Shown here: piece by piece, positions 54,279 through 63,064 of the stretch
Numbering within the stretch: the first letter of the stretch is position 1
How the letters are laid out: each line of letters starts with the position of its first letter
NCBI GenBank assembly: GCA_965218495.1
Contig: OZ244626.1
Span: 1,178,001-1,242,000, forward strand
From: G965218495 sp965218495
GTDB taxonomy: Bacteria; Bacteroidota; Rhodothermia; Rhodothermales; Bin80
Length of the DNA stretch: 64,000 nt
Direction of reading: 5' to 3'
Position numbers and translations under genes: made by a program
Notes under the pieces: model-generated
Told to the model about the DNA's origin: nothing
The model's input: only the letters and a program-made list of their open reading frames with translations
The model's database searches: none

Positions 54279-54824
54279 TCAACAACAAAGAAATGTGGAA
54301 GCAAGACTGAGGTACCTCATTCTCGGGAGGCTGCCCAACTCAGTGGGTATCAGCCCTTCAAAGCTAGTTCCACTCAGTTCGAGGTATCTCAGACTGTCTA
54401 GGTTGCCCAACTCACTCGGAATCGACCCGGAAAGCGCATTGCTAGAGAGATCGAGATCGTCCAGTTCCGTGAGAACGCCCAACTCTGGCGGAATCGACCC
54501 ACCGAGCCCGTTTCCAGGTAGCTCCAGTTGCTCCAGGTCACCTCCGTCGTAGGTTACTCCGTACCACGAATCCAACTGTGTTGCAGTTGGTACGCGGGTC
54601 GTATCCCAGTTGGTGTTGTTATCCCAGTTGTCGCCGTCAGTTGCGTCGTAGAAGGCTTTCAGGGCATTGAACACGGTAGTGATGCTCTGCGCTGTGGCAA
54701 CCTGCACGGGTAGCAGGCAAGCCAAGGCTGCTAGGCCCAGGCGAAAGCCAGCCCAACTAAACCAAGAGTCTACACCGTAGGCACGAGTTTTATTGGAAGT
54801 CTGGTGTACTGGTATATGGTACAT
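54279..54824 (-). CDS. Short secreted LRR protein, copy 2
   Basis: 181 residues, near-identical to the protein at 39467-40012 (same signal peptide, ~4 LRRs and ASTFLCC end; a few substitutions). It lies 12 bases upstream of the second protease copy, reproducing the same two-gene arrangement. No sorting domain. Unlike the protease partner, this copy is undamaged. Confidence 0.75.
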   Translation of the reverse strand: MYHIPVHQTSNKTRAYGVDSWFSWAGFRLGLAALACLLPVQVATAQSITTVFNALKAFYDATDGDNWDNNTNWDTTRVPTATQLDSWYGVTYDGGDLEQLELPGNGLGGSIPPELGVLTELDDLDLSSNALSGSIPSELGNLDSLRYLELSGTSFEGLIPTELGSLPRMRYLSLASTFLCC

Positions 54825-55027
54825 AGTTCATAAGGGAGCACGTCATAGGGGGTTGGCCTGGATGTGTTGCCCTTGGAGGCTGTTCAATACCTCAGCCGTG
54901 CAGTAGCGAGAGACTTCACGAAAAGGGATGGTTTGGTTTTGGATAGTGGAGGGAGGCAGAATAATCCTCACTGAATTATGACTTGTGACCGTAATGTGCT
55001 TTCTTTAGGTATCGTAGTGACTATAGT
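54825..55027 (-). promoter_or_regulatory. Conserved leader block, copy 3
   Basis: Third copy of the ~200-bp leader found at 32827 and 40013. Similarity stops at ~55027 (GTGACTATA), a few bases before the point where an IS terminal repeat begins in the other two copies. Confidence 0.6.
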
Positions 55028-55135
55028 GTGTATATTGTGGCAGATCGTTACAACCACTACCGTCTGGGGCAAGCATGAATTGCCACTCGAGGTACGCAAT
55101 GCGCCACGGCATAGCGCTGGCACCCGATCCGCGAG

Positions 55136-57505
55136 ATGGAAGCTGACAATTCACAAGCGCAAATACGGGCGCTTCGGGAGCGCCTCGCCAAGCTTAGCGC
55201 GGCCAGTCTGCACATCAGCGAAAGTCTCGAAGTTGATACTGTATTACGCGAGGTAGTCCGAAGCATCCGCGTGCTGACCAGGGCTGGATCCAGCTCGATC
55301 GCCACAATGGACGAAGCGGGGGAGCTCGAGGATTTTGTCACCTCCGGTCTAAGTCCAGAGGAGCACCAGCAGTTCGTGGACCTGCCTCGTGGGCCAGACC
55401 TGTGGGCATATTTGCGCCAGATCCCGAAGCCGTTCCGGCTCATGGATCTGGCCGCCCACCTGACACCGCTAGGCTTTCCCGACTACCGGACGCTGGCGCG
55501 GAGTTTTATAAGCGTGCCGATCCGTCACCGTGGTGTGCAGGTCGGCAATTTCTATCTGGCGGACAAGGAGGCTGGGCAGGCGTTCACCGATGAGGACGAG
55601 GAAGTTCTGACGCTGTTCGCTTCCCAGGTGGGCGCGGCGATCGCCAACGCGCGCATGCACCGCGATTCGCAGCTCGCACGAGCGAACCTGGAAGCACTCA
55701 TTGACACATCGCCGGTCGGCGTGGTAGTGCTCGATGCCGAGAGCGGGCGCGTCGTGTCAGTCAACCGGGAAGCGCGCCACATAGTCCGGGAGCTGTGCCT
55801 GCCAGGGCAACCGGCGGAAGAGCTATTGGAGGTGTTGCGCGTGCGGCGAGCCGACGGGCGCGAGATCGAGCTGGAGAAAGCCTCTTTGTCCAAAATGCTG
55901 CGCGCGGCAACATCCGTCCGCGCCGAGGAGATCATACTTGTGGGCCAGAATGGTCAAAAGGTCACGACGCTGGTCAATGCCACGCCCCTCATCTCGGGGC
56001 AGGGCGCGGTCGAGTCGGTCGTGGTCACCCTGCAGGACATGGCGCCACTGGAGGAGCTGGAGCGGATGCGGGCGGAGTGGTTGGGCATGGTCAGCCACGA
56101 ATTGCGGGCCCCGTTAAGTTCTATCAAGGGCTGTTCCGCCACGGTGCTGGGGACCTCCACGGTATTGGACCCGGCCGAGATGATGCAGTTCTTTCGCATC
56201 ATTGACGCGCAGGCTGATCACATGCGTATGTTGATCGGCGACCTATTGGACGCCTCGCGCATTGAGACAGGCACGCTGTCGGTGGCGCCCGAGCCTGCAC
56301 GGCTGGCGGTTATCGTGGATCAGGCCCGGAGCATGTTCTTAAGCGCTGGAGGCAGACATACCGTCCGCATCGACCTTCCGCCGGATTTGCCGTGGGTTTT
56401 AGCGGACCAGCCGCGCATCGTCCAGGTCGTAGGCAACCTGTTGTCCAACGCGGCTCGGCACTCGCCGGAGTCGTCGCCCATTTGCGTGGCTGCAGTGCAA
56501 GATGGGGTGCACATGGCGATCTCGGTCACCGACGACGGGCGGGGCATTCCGGCGGAGCGCCTGTCGTACCTGTTCCGGAAATTTGCCCGGAGTGGCCGGG
56601 AGGACCAGGGGCGCGGGATCGGAGTGGGTTTGGGTCTGGCCATCTGCAAGGGTCTGGTGGAAGCACATGGGGGGCGAATCTGGGCCGAAAGCGCGGGACC
56701 GGGCTTGGGAACGCGCTTTTCCTTCACGATTCCGACGGCCGAGACGGCCGAGACGGCCGAGACGGCCGCAGAGGAGAATGGCACGACAAGCACGCCCAGG
56801 ACGGTGGGCCGCCTACAGCAGTCGAAGCCGCATGTCCTCGTGGTGGACGACGACCCGCATACGCTGGCGCACGTTAGGGGCATACTTGAGAAGGCGGGTT
56901 TCCGGGCGATTGTAACCGGCGACCCCAGTGAAGTGCCCGCTCTTATCAGGAGCCGTCAGCCTGACTTGGTGCTTCTAGACTTGCTGCTGCCCGGAACCGA
57001 TGGTATTGAACTTATGGAATCGGTGCCTGCACTAGCCGACCGACCAGTCATCTTTCTGTCTGGGTACGGCCGGGACGAAACGATCGCCCGGGCTCTCAAC
57101 ATCGGTGCAGTCGATTACATAGTCAAGCCGTTTTCGCCCACAGAGTTGGTGGCGAGAATCCGGGCGGCACTGCGCAAGCTGGACAAACCGCCCGCGCCGT
57201 TCCAGGCAGGGGAGCTCGCCATTGATTACAATGAACGCCGGGTGACCCTGGCCGGCCGTTCCATCACATTGACAGCCACCGAGTACAACCTGCTGCGCAT
57301 CCTGTCGGCCAACGCCGGCCGGGTATCAACGTATGACTACCTGCTGCGCCGCGTATGGGGGTCGTACACGCACGGCAGCCACTCGCTGGTGCGGGCTTTC
57401 GTTAAGAAGCTCCGACGCAAACTGGGCGACAATGCTCGCAGCCCAACGTATATTTTCACCAAGCCGCGGGTAGGCTACGGCATGGTCAAGCCTGACGATA
57501 GATGA
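55136..57505 (+). CDS. Single-chain sensor histidine kinase/response regulator (GAF-PAS-HisKA-HATPase-REC-winged helix)
   Basis: 789 residues, no membrane segment. GAF (~25-165), PAS (~180-300), HisKA with H-box VSHELRAPLSSIKG (His ~320), HATPase_c with N-box GNLLSNAARHS, DDGRGIP and GVGLGLAICKG (~430-530), an ETAETAETAAEE linker, REC (~560-680; VVDDDP, phosphoacceptor Asp ~614 in LVLLDLLLPGTDG, Lys in YIVKPF), then an OmpR/PhoB-type winged helix (~690-789; TATEYNLLRIL, GSHSLVRAFVKKLRRKLG). A complete two-component pathway in one chain that can bind DNA itself. It lies between transposons, with no partner gene. Signal and targets are unknown. Confidence 0.92.
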   Translation: MEADNSQAQIRALRERLAKLSAASLHISESLEVDTVLREVVRSIRVLTRAGSSSIATMDEAGELEDFVTSGLSPEEHQQFVDLPRGPDLWAYLRQIPKPFRLMDLAAHLTPLGFPDYRTLARSFISVPIRHRGVQVGNFYLADKEAGQAFTDEDEEVLTLFASQVGAAIANARMHRDSQLARANLEALIDTSPVGVVVLDAESGRVVSVNREARHIVRELCLPGQPAEELLEVLRVRRADGREIELEKASLSKMLRAATSVRAEEIILVGQNGQKVTTLVNATPLISGQGAVESVVVTLQDMAPLEELERMRAEWLGMVSHELRAPLSSIKGCSATVLGTSTVLDPAEMMQFFRIIDAQADHMRMLIGDLLDASRIETGTLSVAPEPARLAVIVDQARSMFLSAGGRHTVRIDLPPDLPWVLADQPRIVQVVGNLLSNAARHSPESSPICVAAVQDGVHMAISVTDDGRGIPAERLSYLFRKFARSGREDQGRGIGVGLGLAICKGLVEAHGGRIWAESAGPGLGTRFSFTIPTAETAETAETAAEENGTTSTPRTVGRLQQSKPHVLVVDDDPHTLAHVRGILEKAGFRAIVTGDPSEVPALIRSRQPDLVLLDLLLPGTDGIELMESVPALADRPVIFLSGYGRDETIARALNIGAVDYIVKPFSPTELVARIRAALRKLDKPPAPFQAGELAIDYNERRVTLAGRSITLTATEYNLLRILSANAGRVSTYDYLLRRVWGSYTHGSHSLVRAFVKKLRRKLGDNARSPTYIFTKPRVGYGMVKPDDR
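56734..56769. repeat. 9-bp tandem repeat in the kinase-receiver linker
   Basis: Four units of GACGGCCGA (the last ends in C) code for repeated ETA/TAE triplets between the ATPase and receiver domains. In-frame slippage could vary linker length by three residues without breaking the gene. Confidence 0.85.
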
Positions 57506-57860
57506 CGCCCTGTATCTTGTAAGTGATGTTTGATGGGGTACATCGACAGGGTGATCCTTGATGTGGAAATTGCGGCAGCGATGGCTGCGAATCACTGATC
57601 CCGGGCTTGGCCAGACCGGTTTTTGCGGTCGCCGAAAGCGTTGTGCTCCGCTCTGCGTCACGTCACGGCGAGTCAACTCCCCGGGAGCAACCAATCGGCC
57701 CCCGCTGCCTTGAGCGCTTGGAAGGGATTTGTGCCCCGGGTGAGTGCTGTGATATACCCCCCGTAGGGAGTTCGTGCCTTGGAGCACCGATACAGGGACT
57801 GATGGAACGTCACGGCGACTCGCAGCCATAGACCACCATACACCAAAGGAGTAACCGCCC
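57506..57860 (+). ncRNA. IS110 upstream non-coding end, candidate bridge RNA
   Basis: About 355 bases with no gene lie directly upstream of an IS110-type transposase. IS110 elements encode a structured bridge RNA in a non-coding end next to the transposase gene. Visible small hairpins include GACCG/CGGTC around 57613-57631 and GTGC/GCAC near 57775-57790. The exact left end of the element is not seen. RNA assignment is by position and family knowledge. Confidence 0.4.
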
Positions 57861-59010
57861 ATGTTCATTCAATCTCAGCCAACCGCCTTCGCTGGCGTCG
57901 ACTGGGGCTCGCAGTCACATCAGGTTTGTGTTCTCGGATCCGACGGCGCCGTCCTCGGCGAGAAGGCCTTTCCTCACTCCGGCGAGGGGCTCGGCCAGCT
58001 GCTCGACTGGATTCTAGACTGCGCGGCCTGCGAGGCTAATCAGGTTGCGGTCGCCATCGAGATTCCTCACGGCCCGGTCGTTGATAGCCTTCTTGATCGC
58101 GGATTTCAGGTCTTTTCCATCAATCCCAAGCAGCTGGACCGGTTCCGGGATCGTTTTTCGCCTGCTGGCGCCAAGGATGACCGCCGTGACGCTCGCGTAC
58201 TGGCAGGCGCCGTCCGCACCGACCCGGACTGCCTACGCGCGCTCAGCCCGCTGGATGCCGATATTGTTAAGCTGCGCGAATGGTCGCGCATGGCCGATGA
58301 GCTGACCGCCGAGCGCACCGGCCTCACCAACCGTTTCCGCGAACAGCTCTGGCGCTACTACCCGCAGTTCCTCGAGCTCGGGGCCGATCTTTCCTCGCCA
58401 TGGGCCTTGGCCCTCTGGAAGCTCGCATCCACGCCAGAGGATGCCCGCCGGGTCCGCCCGTCCTCCGTAGCTAAGTTGTTGAAGAAGCACCGCATACGGC
58501 GTTTCAAAGCCGAGGAGGTCATCCAGACGCTGCGTGCCGAACCCGTAACCGCCGCCCCCGGCGTCGTCGAGGCCGCAACCTTGCATATCCGGGTGCTCGC
58601 AGAGAAGCTCGAGCAGCTCGGGAAGCATATGAGCGCCGCGAAGCACGCCATGGCCGCCCTCGTCGAAGCACTCTCCGCCAGCGAAGAGCCCACCGCAGGG
58701 AAGCCCCGTACGTTGCGCGACGCTGCGATCCTCTCGTCACTGCCAGGCGTCGGGCACGTGGTCTTGGCCACACTGCTCTCGGAGGCATCCGGCCCCCTGC
58801 ACTCCCGGGACTACCAGGCCCTGCGCTGCCTGTGCGGCGTCGCACCGGTCACCCGGCAATCCGGCAAGGCACGGCGCGTCGTGCGCCGCCGGGCCTGCCA
58901 GCCCCGCCTGGCAAACGCCCTCTATCACTGGAGCAGGGTGGCCACCCAGCACGATCCCATCAGTCAGGCCAAGTACTGCGCCCGCGGCCACACGCACGGC
59001 CGCGCCCTAC
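57861..59010 (+). pseudogene. IS110-family transposase, 5' part
   Basis: N-terminal ~383 codons of an IS110 DEDD transposase: GVDWGSQSHQVCVL, VAIEIPHGPVVDSLLDRGF, FSINPKQLDRFRDRF, AKDDRRDARVLAG, and the C-terminal transposase domain SLPGVGHVVLATLLSEA..CLCGVAPVTRQSGKARRVVRRR. It stops matching at HTHGRAL (59010), where an IS1634-type element is inserted. The remainder is at 61185-61309. Without the insertion the protein would be 424 residues. The insertion is recent because the joined frame is perfect. Confidence 0.88.
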
Positions 59011-61180
59011 CCCGACTTCGCCATTTTATGACTCAAACAGTATAGGTAGACACATTCTCCACATATAAGAAAAGGGTGTACTCCCGCCTGCTTGGCACTA
59101 CTTTTCTTCCGCCGTGCGCCTGCCTTAGTCCTGGCGCACGTAGCGTTGCCGATGCAGGCTGGGCGTGACGCCGCAGATCCGTGCTATCTGAGCCAGTTCT
59201 GCCCTTGGGCGCTCGTCCTGCACGTTGACAATCACCTGACCTTGGGTGTCCTTTATGGTCGTCATCACCCGTTGCCAGGCGCTCAGCTGCTGGCGAAGCG
59301 TCTTCCAGCTGGTGTGGATGCCCTGCGCCTTCAAGCGTGTCCGGATCAGGTGCACGGCGTGATAGGCATATACGGCTATGCTGATGTGCGCTGCGATGCG
59401 TGCGTCCTTGCTGTGGTATAGCGGCCGCATCCCCAGTTCCGACTTCAACGAGCGGAAGGTGGCCTCCACCTCGGACAGCCGCCAATACGTGGCTACAATG
59501 TGCTTAAGGTCCCATCCCGTCTGACTGGTACGCAGTACGTAGCCCCCCAGGGCCCCGTCGGCCTCTTCCCACTGCGTCTTGCGTGCAAACTTCACGGCCT
59601 TGGCGTTGGGGCCACTCCCTTCTACAACTGTTACCTCGTACTGATGGGATACGCGCGCATAGCGCTCTTTTATGCGTCCGACCTGCTCTACAACTTTCTT
59701 GAATCGCTTGGTGCGGTAGGGCTTCTGCAGCCCTTCGTGCAGCGAGGTGAGGGCCGCCTCCAGTAGCGTGCGCCGGCGCTGCAGGATCTGCTCTTCCTTG
59801 TGCTTTCTGGCTTCGCTGACGGCATAGAGCAGCATTTCCTGCTTCGTCTGCTGCAACTGCCACACGCGTACGGCGTGTCCGGCCTGCGTGGTCAGCGTAC
59901 TGTCGGGCTCCCGCTCTGGCGGCAGGGGCCGCCGGCCGCGGTGCACGCAGATCCAGTCGTAGCCCTGTTCTGCCAGCCAGGACACGTTCGCTTCCGTAGC
60001 GATCCCTGCATCCATGATCACCGTCGGCTTCTGGCCGTCCACGCTGGCGTTCAGACGCTCGATAGCGTCCTGCAGCGTGCCGGGCTCCGAGACGTTGCCG
60101 GGCAAGATCTCGCAGGTGCGCGGGAAGCCCGCGCCATCGAGCACCAGCCCAAGCGTGACCAGCGGACAATCGGAGCGCTTTTGCTTCGAACGTCCGTAGG
60201 CCAGGTACTCGCCGTGCTGTTGGCCATGATAATGGGTGTTGGACAGGTCATAAAAAACAACGGTCTCCGGCAGGCTCAAGAGCGTCCGCTCCTTTTGGAA
60301 GAGCGCTTGCTGAATCGCCTGGTTGTGCTCCTGTAGCAGGTCCCCAATGCGATACAGCTTCGCTAACGACACTTTCCTGCCGGGACGTAGTCCCAACAGG
60401 TCCAGCGTCGTCGACCTGCTTTGCAACCACTGAAGCGTGGCCCGTTCGCTGTTGGGATGCAGCATGCGTGCGACCACCAGGGCTACGGCCAGACGCGCGT
60501 CGCGCTCCTTGGCACCAGCCTGGATCAACGTGTCTTTCAGTCCCAGATCCTCGAGCGCCTGAAGGCAGACGCGCTCTGCACCCACGCTGCGGGCATGCTC
60601 CGGGTGCTCAAGGGAGTCCATGTCCACCGTCATGACGCTGTCAGGCTCACCCTCCGGCTTCGCGTGTGCACCTATGCCGCGTGCGCGCAGCTGCGCGACA
60701 ATGGCTTCGGCCGTGTGCTGCAGGTCGGGATCGAACACGAGTGTCGGCTGCCCCTGCAACAAATTCTCTATGTGAAGCACCAAGGCGCCCCACTGCTCAC
60801 GGGGCGTGTCAAAGTGGACGCCCAGGTTCAGCAGGGTCGACTGGCGCACCTTCCCGCCGATGCGGTCGCTGCGTACCAGGCGGTAGCTGTGTCGCGCTTC
60901 ACCTTTCTTTGCGTGGGTCTTGGTCGCCCGTATGTACATGGGGTCTGCAGGTCAATGCCGGCTCCAATATAGTGCATGGGCGCACCTGTAGCAAGTCCCC
61001 ACCAACAATCCTGGCACTACAATGGCCTTCTTCAGCCGAATATGATCAACTTCACGTATTCTTCACCATATAGCCCCGAAATACGGCTGAAAAGGGGCTG
61101 AAAAGGGCGAAAAGTGGACTGGGAGTACCTGGTTTAGCCCCCCTGGGGCAGCGGCGAGTTCTCAAAATGGCGAAGTTGGG
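59011..61180 (-). mobile_element. IS1634-type element inside IS110
   Basis: 2170 bp. Terminal inverted repeats are CCCGACTTCGCCATTTT (59011) and CCCAACTTCGCCATTTT (from 61180 on the other strand). Flanking CTAC at 59007-59010 and 61181-61184 is the likely target duplication. Removing the element and one CTAC restores the IS110 transposase frame across ALRSVADRLLAVA. Carries one intact transposase gene. Confidence 0.88.
59125..60939 (-). CDS. IS1634-family transposase
   Basis: 604-residue DDE transposase of the IS4-superfamily IS1634 type: N-terminal RLVRSDRIGGKVRQSTLLNL, first Asp in ETVVFYDLSNTHYHGQQHGE, second Asp in PTVIMDAGIATEANVSWLAE, and Glu in LSEVEATFRSLKSELGMRPL with YHSKDARIAAHI. 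Complete and of normal length, so probably active. Remnants of relatives occur at 34475-34981 and ~35407-35501. Confidence 0.92.
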   Translation of the reverse strand: MYIRATKTHAKKGEARHSYRLVRSDRIGGKVRQSTLLNLGVHFDTPREQWGALVLHIENLLQGQPTLVFDPDLQHTAEAIVAQLRARGIGAHAKPEGEPDSVMTVDMDSLEHPEHARSVGAERVCLQALEDLGLKDTLIQAGAKERDARLAVALVVARMLHPNSERATLQWLQSRSTTLDLLGLRPGRKVSLAKLYRIGDLLQEHNQAIQQALFQKERTLLSLPETVVFYDLSNTHYHGQQHGEYLAYGRSKQKRSDCPLVTLGLVLDGAGFPRTCEILPGNVSEPGTLQDAIERLNASVDGQKPTVIMDAGIATEANVSWLAEQGYDWICVHRGRRPLPPEREPDSTLTTQAGHAVRVWQLQQTKQEMLLYAVSEARKHKEEQILQRRRTLLEAALTSLHEGLQKPYRTKRFKKVVEQVGRIKERYARVSHQYEVTVVEGSGPNAKAVKFARKTQWEEADGALGGYVLRTSQTGWDLKHIVATYWRLSEVEATFRSLKSELGMRPLYHSKDARIAAHISIAVYAYHAVHLIRTRLKAQGIHTSWKTLRQQLSAWQRVMTTIKDTQGQVIVNVQDERPRAELAQIARICGVTPSLHRQRYVRQD

Positions 61181-61184
61181 CTAC

Positions 61185-61309
61185 GCTCCGTCGCAGACCG
61201 GCTGCTGGCCGTAGCCTGCGCCATGCTGCGAAACGGCACACCGTTCGATCCCGGCCACGTGACTGCTGCCACCCAAGCGCTGGCGCACCCGACCACAGAA
61301 TCAAAGTAA
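61185..61309 (+). pseudogene. IS110-family transposase, 3' end
   Basis: About 41 codons ending at TAA 61307-61309: SVADRLLAVACAMLRNGTPF followed by DPGHVTAATQ. This is the standard IS110 C-terminus, continuing in frame from 59010 once the IS1634-type element is removed. Confidence 0.85.
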
Positions 61310-61631
61310 ATGTAACGACACCAGGGCCGCCGGTTAATTTACTGACCCCCTCTGCGTGCAAAAGCCCGACTTCGTCACCTTCTTGAGCCTACCGTTGCTC
61401 TGGGGGGCGAGCACAGGCGATCCGAGTCGTCTTTGGCCCTTTTCGAGGCTGTTTTGGCCGTTTTTGGGCCTCAACGATGAATGCGGAAGAAATGTAGTAC
61501 CAATGGGGATGGTTGTACACTCACTTATTAGTAAATGTATATATGTGCATATACACTGTTCAGGATCAAAATGATCAACGTCAATACATGATGGCGCCGG
61601 CGACAATTAAAATTGGATTAAGAGAGAGGCC

Positions 61632-61673
61632 GAGCTTCGAGGCGGAGCAGCGAGCTGCGGAGCCTCGAAGCTC
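61632..61673. repeat. Long hairpin
   Basis: GAGCTTCGAGGC (61632-61643) pairs with GCCTCGAAGCTC (61662-61673), and inside them GCAGC pairs with GCTGC. A near-perfect cruciform or RNA hairpin with no T-run on either side, so a simple terminator is unlikely. Confidence 0.6.
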
Positions 61674-61854
61674 GAGGCCGAACAGATTGTTTCGGCCCTA
61701 TTCCGCAGTGCGTGACGGCGGACGTGACAGGTGTTTCCAATGGAAGGGGCGCCCGCATACAGCCGGATCGGAAGGACCATCCATCCGCACATGAGAACAA
61801 ACAGACCCTGGGGCATCCCGTATCCTGTCCTGAAGCTTCAACACACGGCCAGCG

Positions 61855-62127
61855 GCCTCTCAGAGCGTGCAAATCGTCTCTGGACGGACGATCATGTGGC
61901 TTAGGCCGCGTAAGCGGCATCTGGAGGGCTGCCAATGGGCCTAAATGAGCTCGTACAGGCCCGTTTTCGCACAAACGGCCGGAGTTTGGTCACCTACCGT
62001 CCTAAAACACCGGCAAACAGCCTGCGGACTGCTGTACAGAGCATGTAAATCGCCCCCGGACGGACAGAGGTACGGATAAGGCCGCGGAATCGCCGCCTGA
62101 GGAGCCTTTATCCGGCCAAGAAGGGCG
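61855..62127. repeat. Two imperfect direct repeats beside the IS21 genes
   Basis: CAGAGCGTGCAAATCG..GGACGGAC..TAGGCCGCG (61861-61910) recurs as CAGAGCATGTAAATCG..GGACGGAC..AAGGCCGCG (62037-62087), continuing with weaker similarity. IS21 ends carry multiple transposase-binding repeats, which these may be. Confidence 0.5.
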
Positions 62128-62257
62128 CTTGCATCGACAGTGGGCACGGATGGCCTGCCTTTGCCAAGTGTCCCGAACGGGCGCTAGGCGCTCACCTCGC
62201 ATCTTCCTGTAAACGCTGGGGCCACGTCCCAGGACAGGACAGGACCGCGGACGCTGC

Positions 62258-63064
62258 CTACTCAGGCGCAGCTTCACCCACGGCCTGGGCTTCATTCTGG
62301 GCCTCTTGGCGCCGCTTGGAGGCCTCCAGACGGTAGCTGGGCACGTTCAGCTCCAGAATCACGCTGTGATGTACCAAACGGTCTATGGCCGTGGCCGTCG
62401 TCATCGGGTCCTTGAAGATGCGCTCCCACTGGCTGAAGGCCAGATTGCTCGTAAGCAACACGCTGCCCCGCTCGTAGCGCTGCGACAGCAGCAGGAACAG
62501 CACCTCCATCTCCTGGCGGCTGTGCTGCACGTAACCGATGTCGTCGATAATGAGCGCCTCAAAGCGGGCGAGCCGCTTCAGGAGCTTGGGCAGGCGCAGC
62601 TGCTGTTTGGCCCATAGCAGCTCCTGCACCAGTGTGCTGCAGTTGTAAAAGATCACGCGACGCCGTTGAAAGATCAGCTCCCGGCCCAGGGCACACACCA
62701 GGTGCGTCTTGCCGCTGCCGGGAGGGCCGAAGGCCAGAACGTTCTCCTTGCGGTCCAGGAAGCCTCCCTCCAGGAGCACACGCAGGTGGTGATCTATCCG
62801 CAGGGGCAACCGGCCACGATCGAACGTGTCCAGCGTCTTCTCCAGCGGCAGCCGAGACGCACGCAGCCAACGCTGGATGCGGTTGCTGTGGCGCTCCTGC
62901 TGCTCCTGTTCCACCAGCTCCAGCAGAAAGCGCTCAAAACTCATGGCCTCCCGGCGGGCCGTATCGGCCTTCTCCCTGAAGCAAGCACGTATCGCCGGCA
63001 TACGGAGCTCCTTGAGCCCTGCCTGCAGGGACCGCTCCAGCTCTGCTGCCGAGAGTGTCTTCAT
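62258..63064 (-). CDS. istB: IS21 helper ATPase IstB
   Basis: 268-residue AAA+ ATPase. Walker A FGPPGSGKTHLVCALG (~112-125), Walker B ALIIDDIGYVQHS (~173-183), sensor-like SVLLTSNLAFSQWERIF and C-terminal HHSVILELNVPSYRLEASK. All are typical of IstB, which remodels target DNA for the IstA transposase. The start overlaps the istA stop by 4 bases (ATGA), the usual IS21 coupling. Complete. Confidence 0.95.
   Translation of the reverse strand: MKTLSAAELERSLQAGLKELRMPAIRACFREKADTARREAMSFERFLLELVEQEQQERHSNRIQRWLRASRLPLEKTLDTFDRGRLPLRIDHHLRVLLEGGFLDRKENVLAFGPPGSGKTHLVCALGRELIFQRRRVIFYNCSTLVQELLWAKQQLRLPKLLKRLARFEALIIDDIGYVQHSRQEMEVLFLLLSQRYERGSVLLTSNLAFSQWERIFKDPMTTATAIDRLVHHSVILELNVPSYRLEASKRRQEAQNEAQAVGEAAPE

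Larger units (their letters stand above)
61310..62257. other. Non-coding stretch between IS110 and IS21
   Basis: About 950 bases with no supported gene. It contains a long inverted repeat (61632-61673), two imperfect ~90-bp direct repeats (61855-61945 and 62037-62127) and an AT-rich patch near 61500-61615. Part of it is probably the end region of the IS21-type element. Confidence 0.5.
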
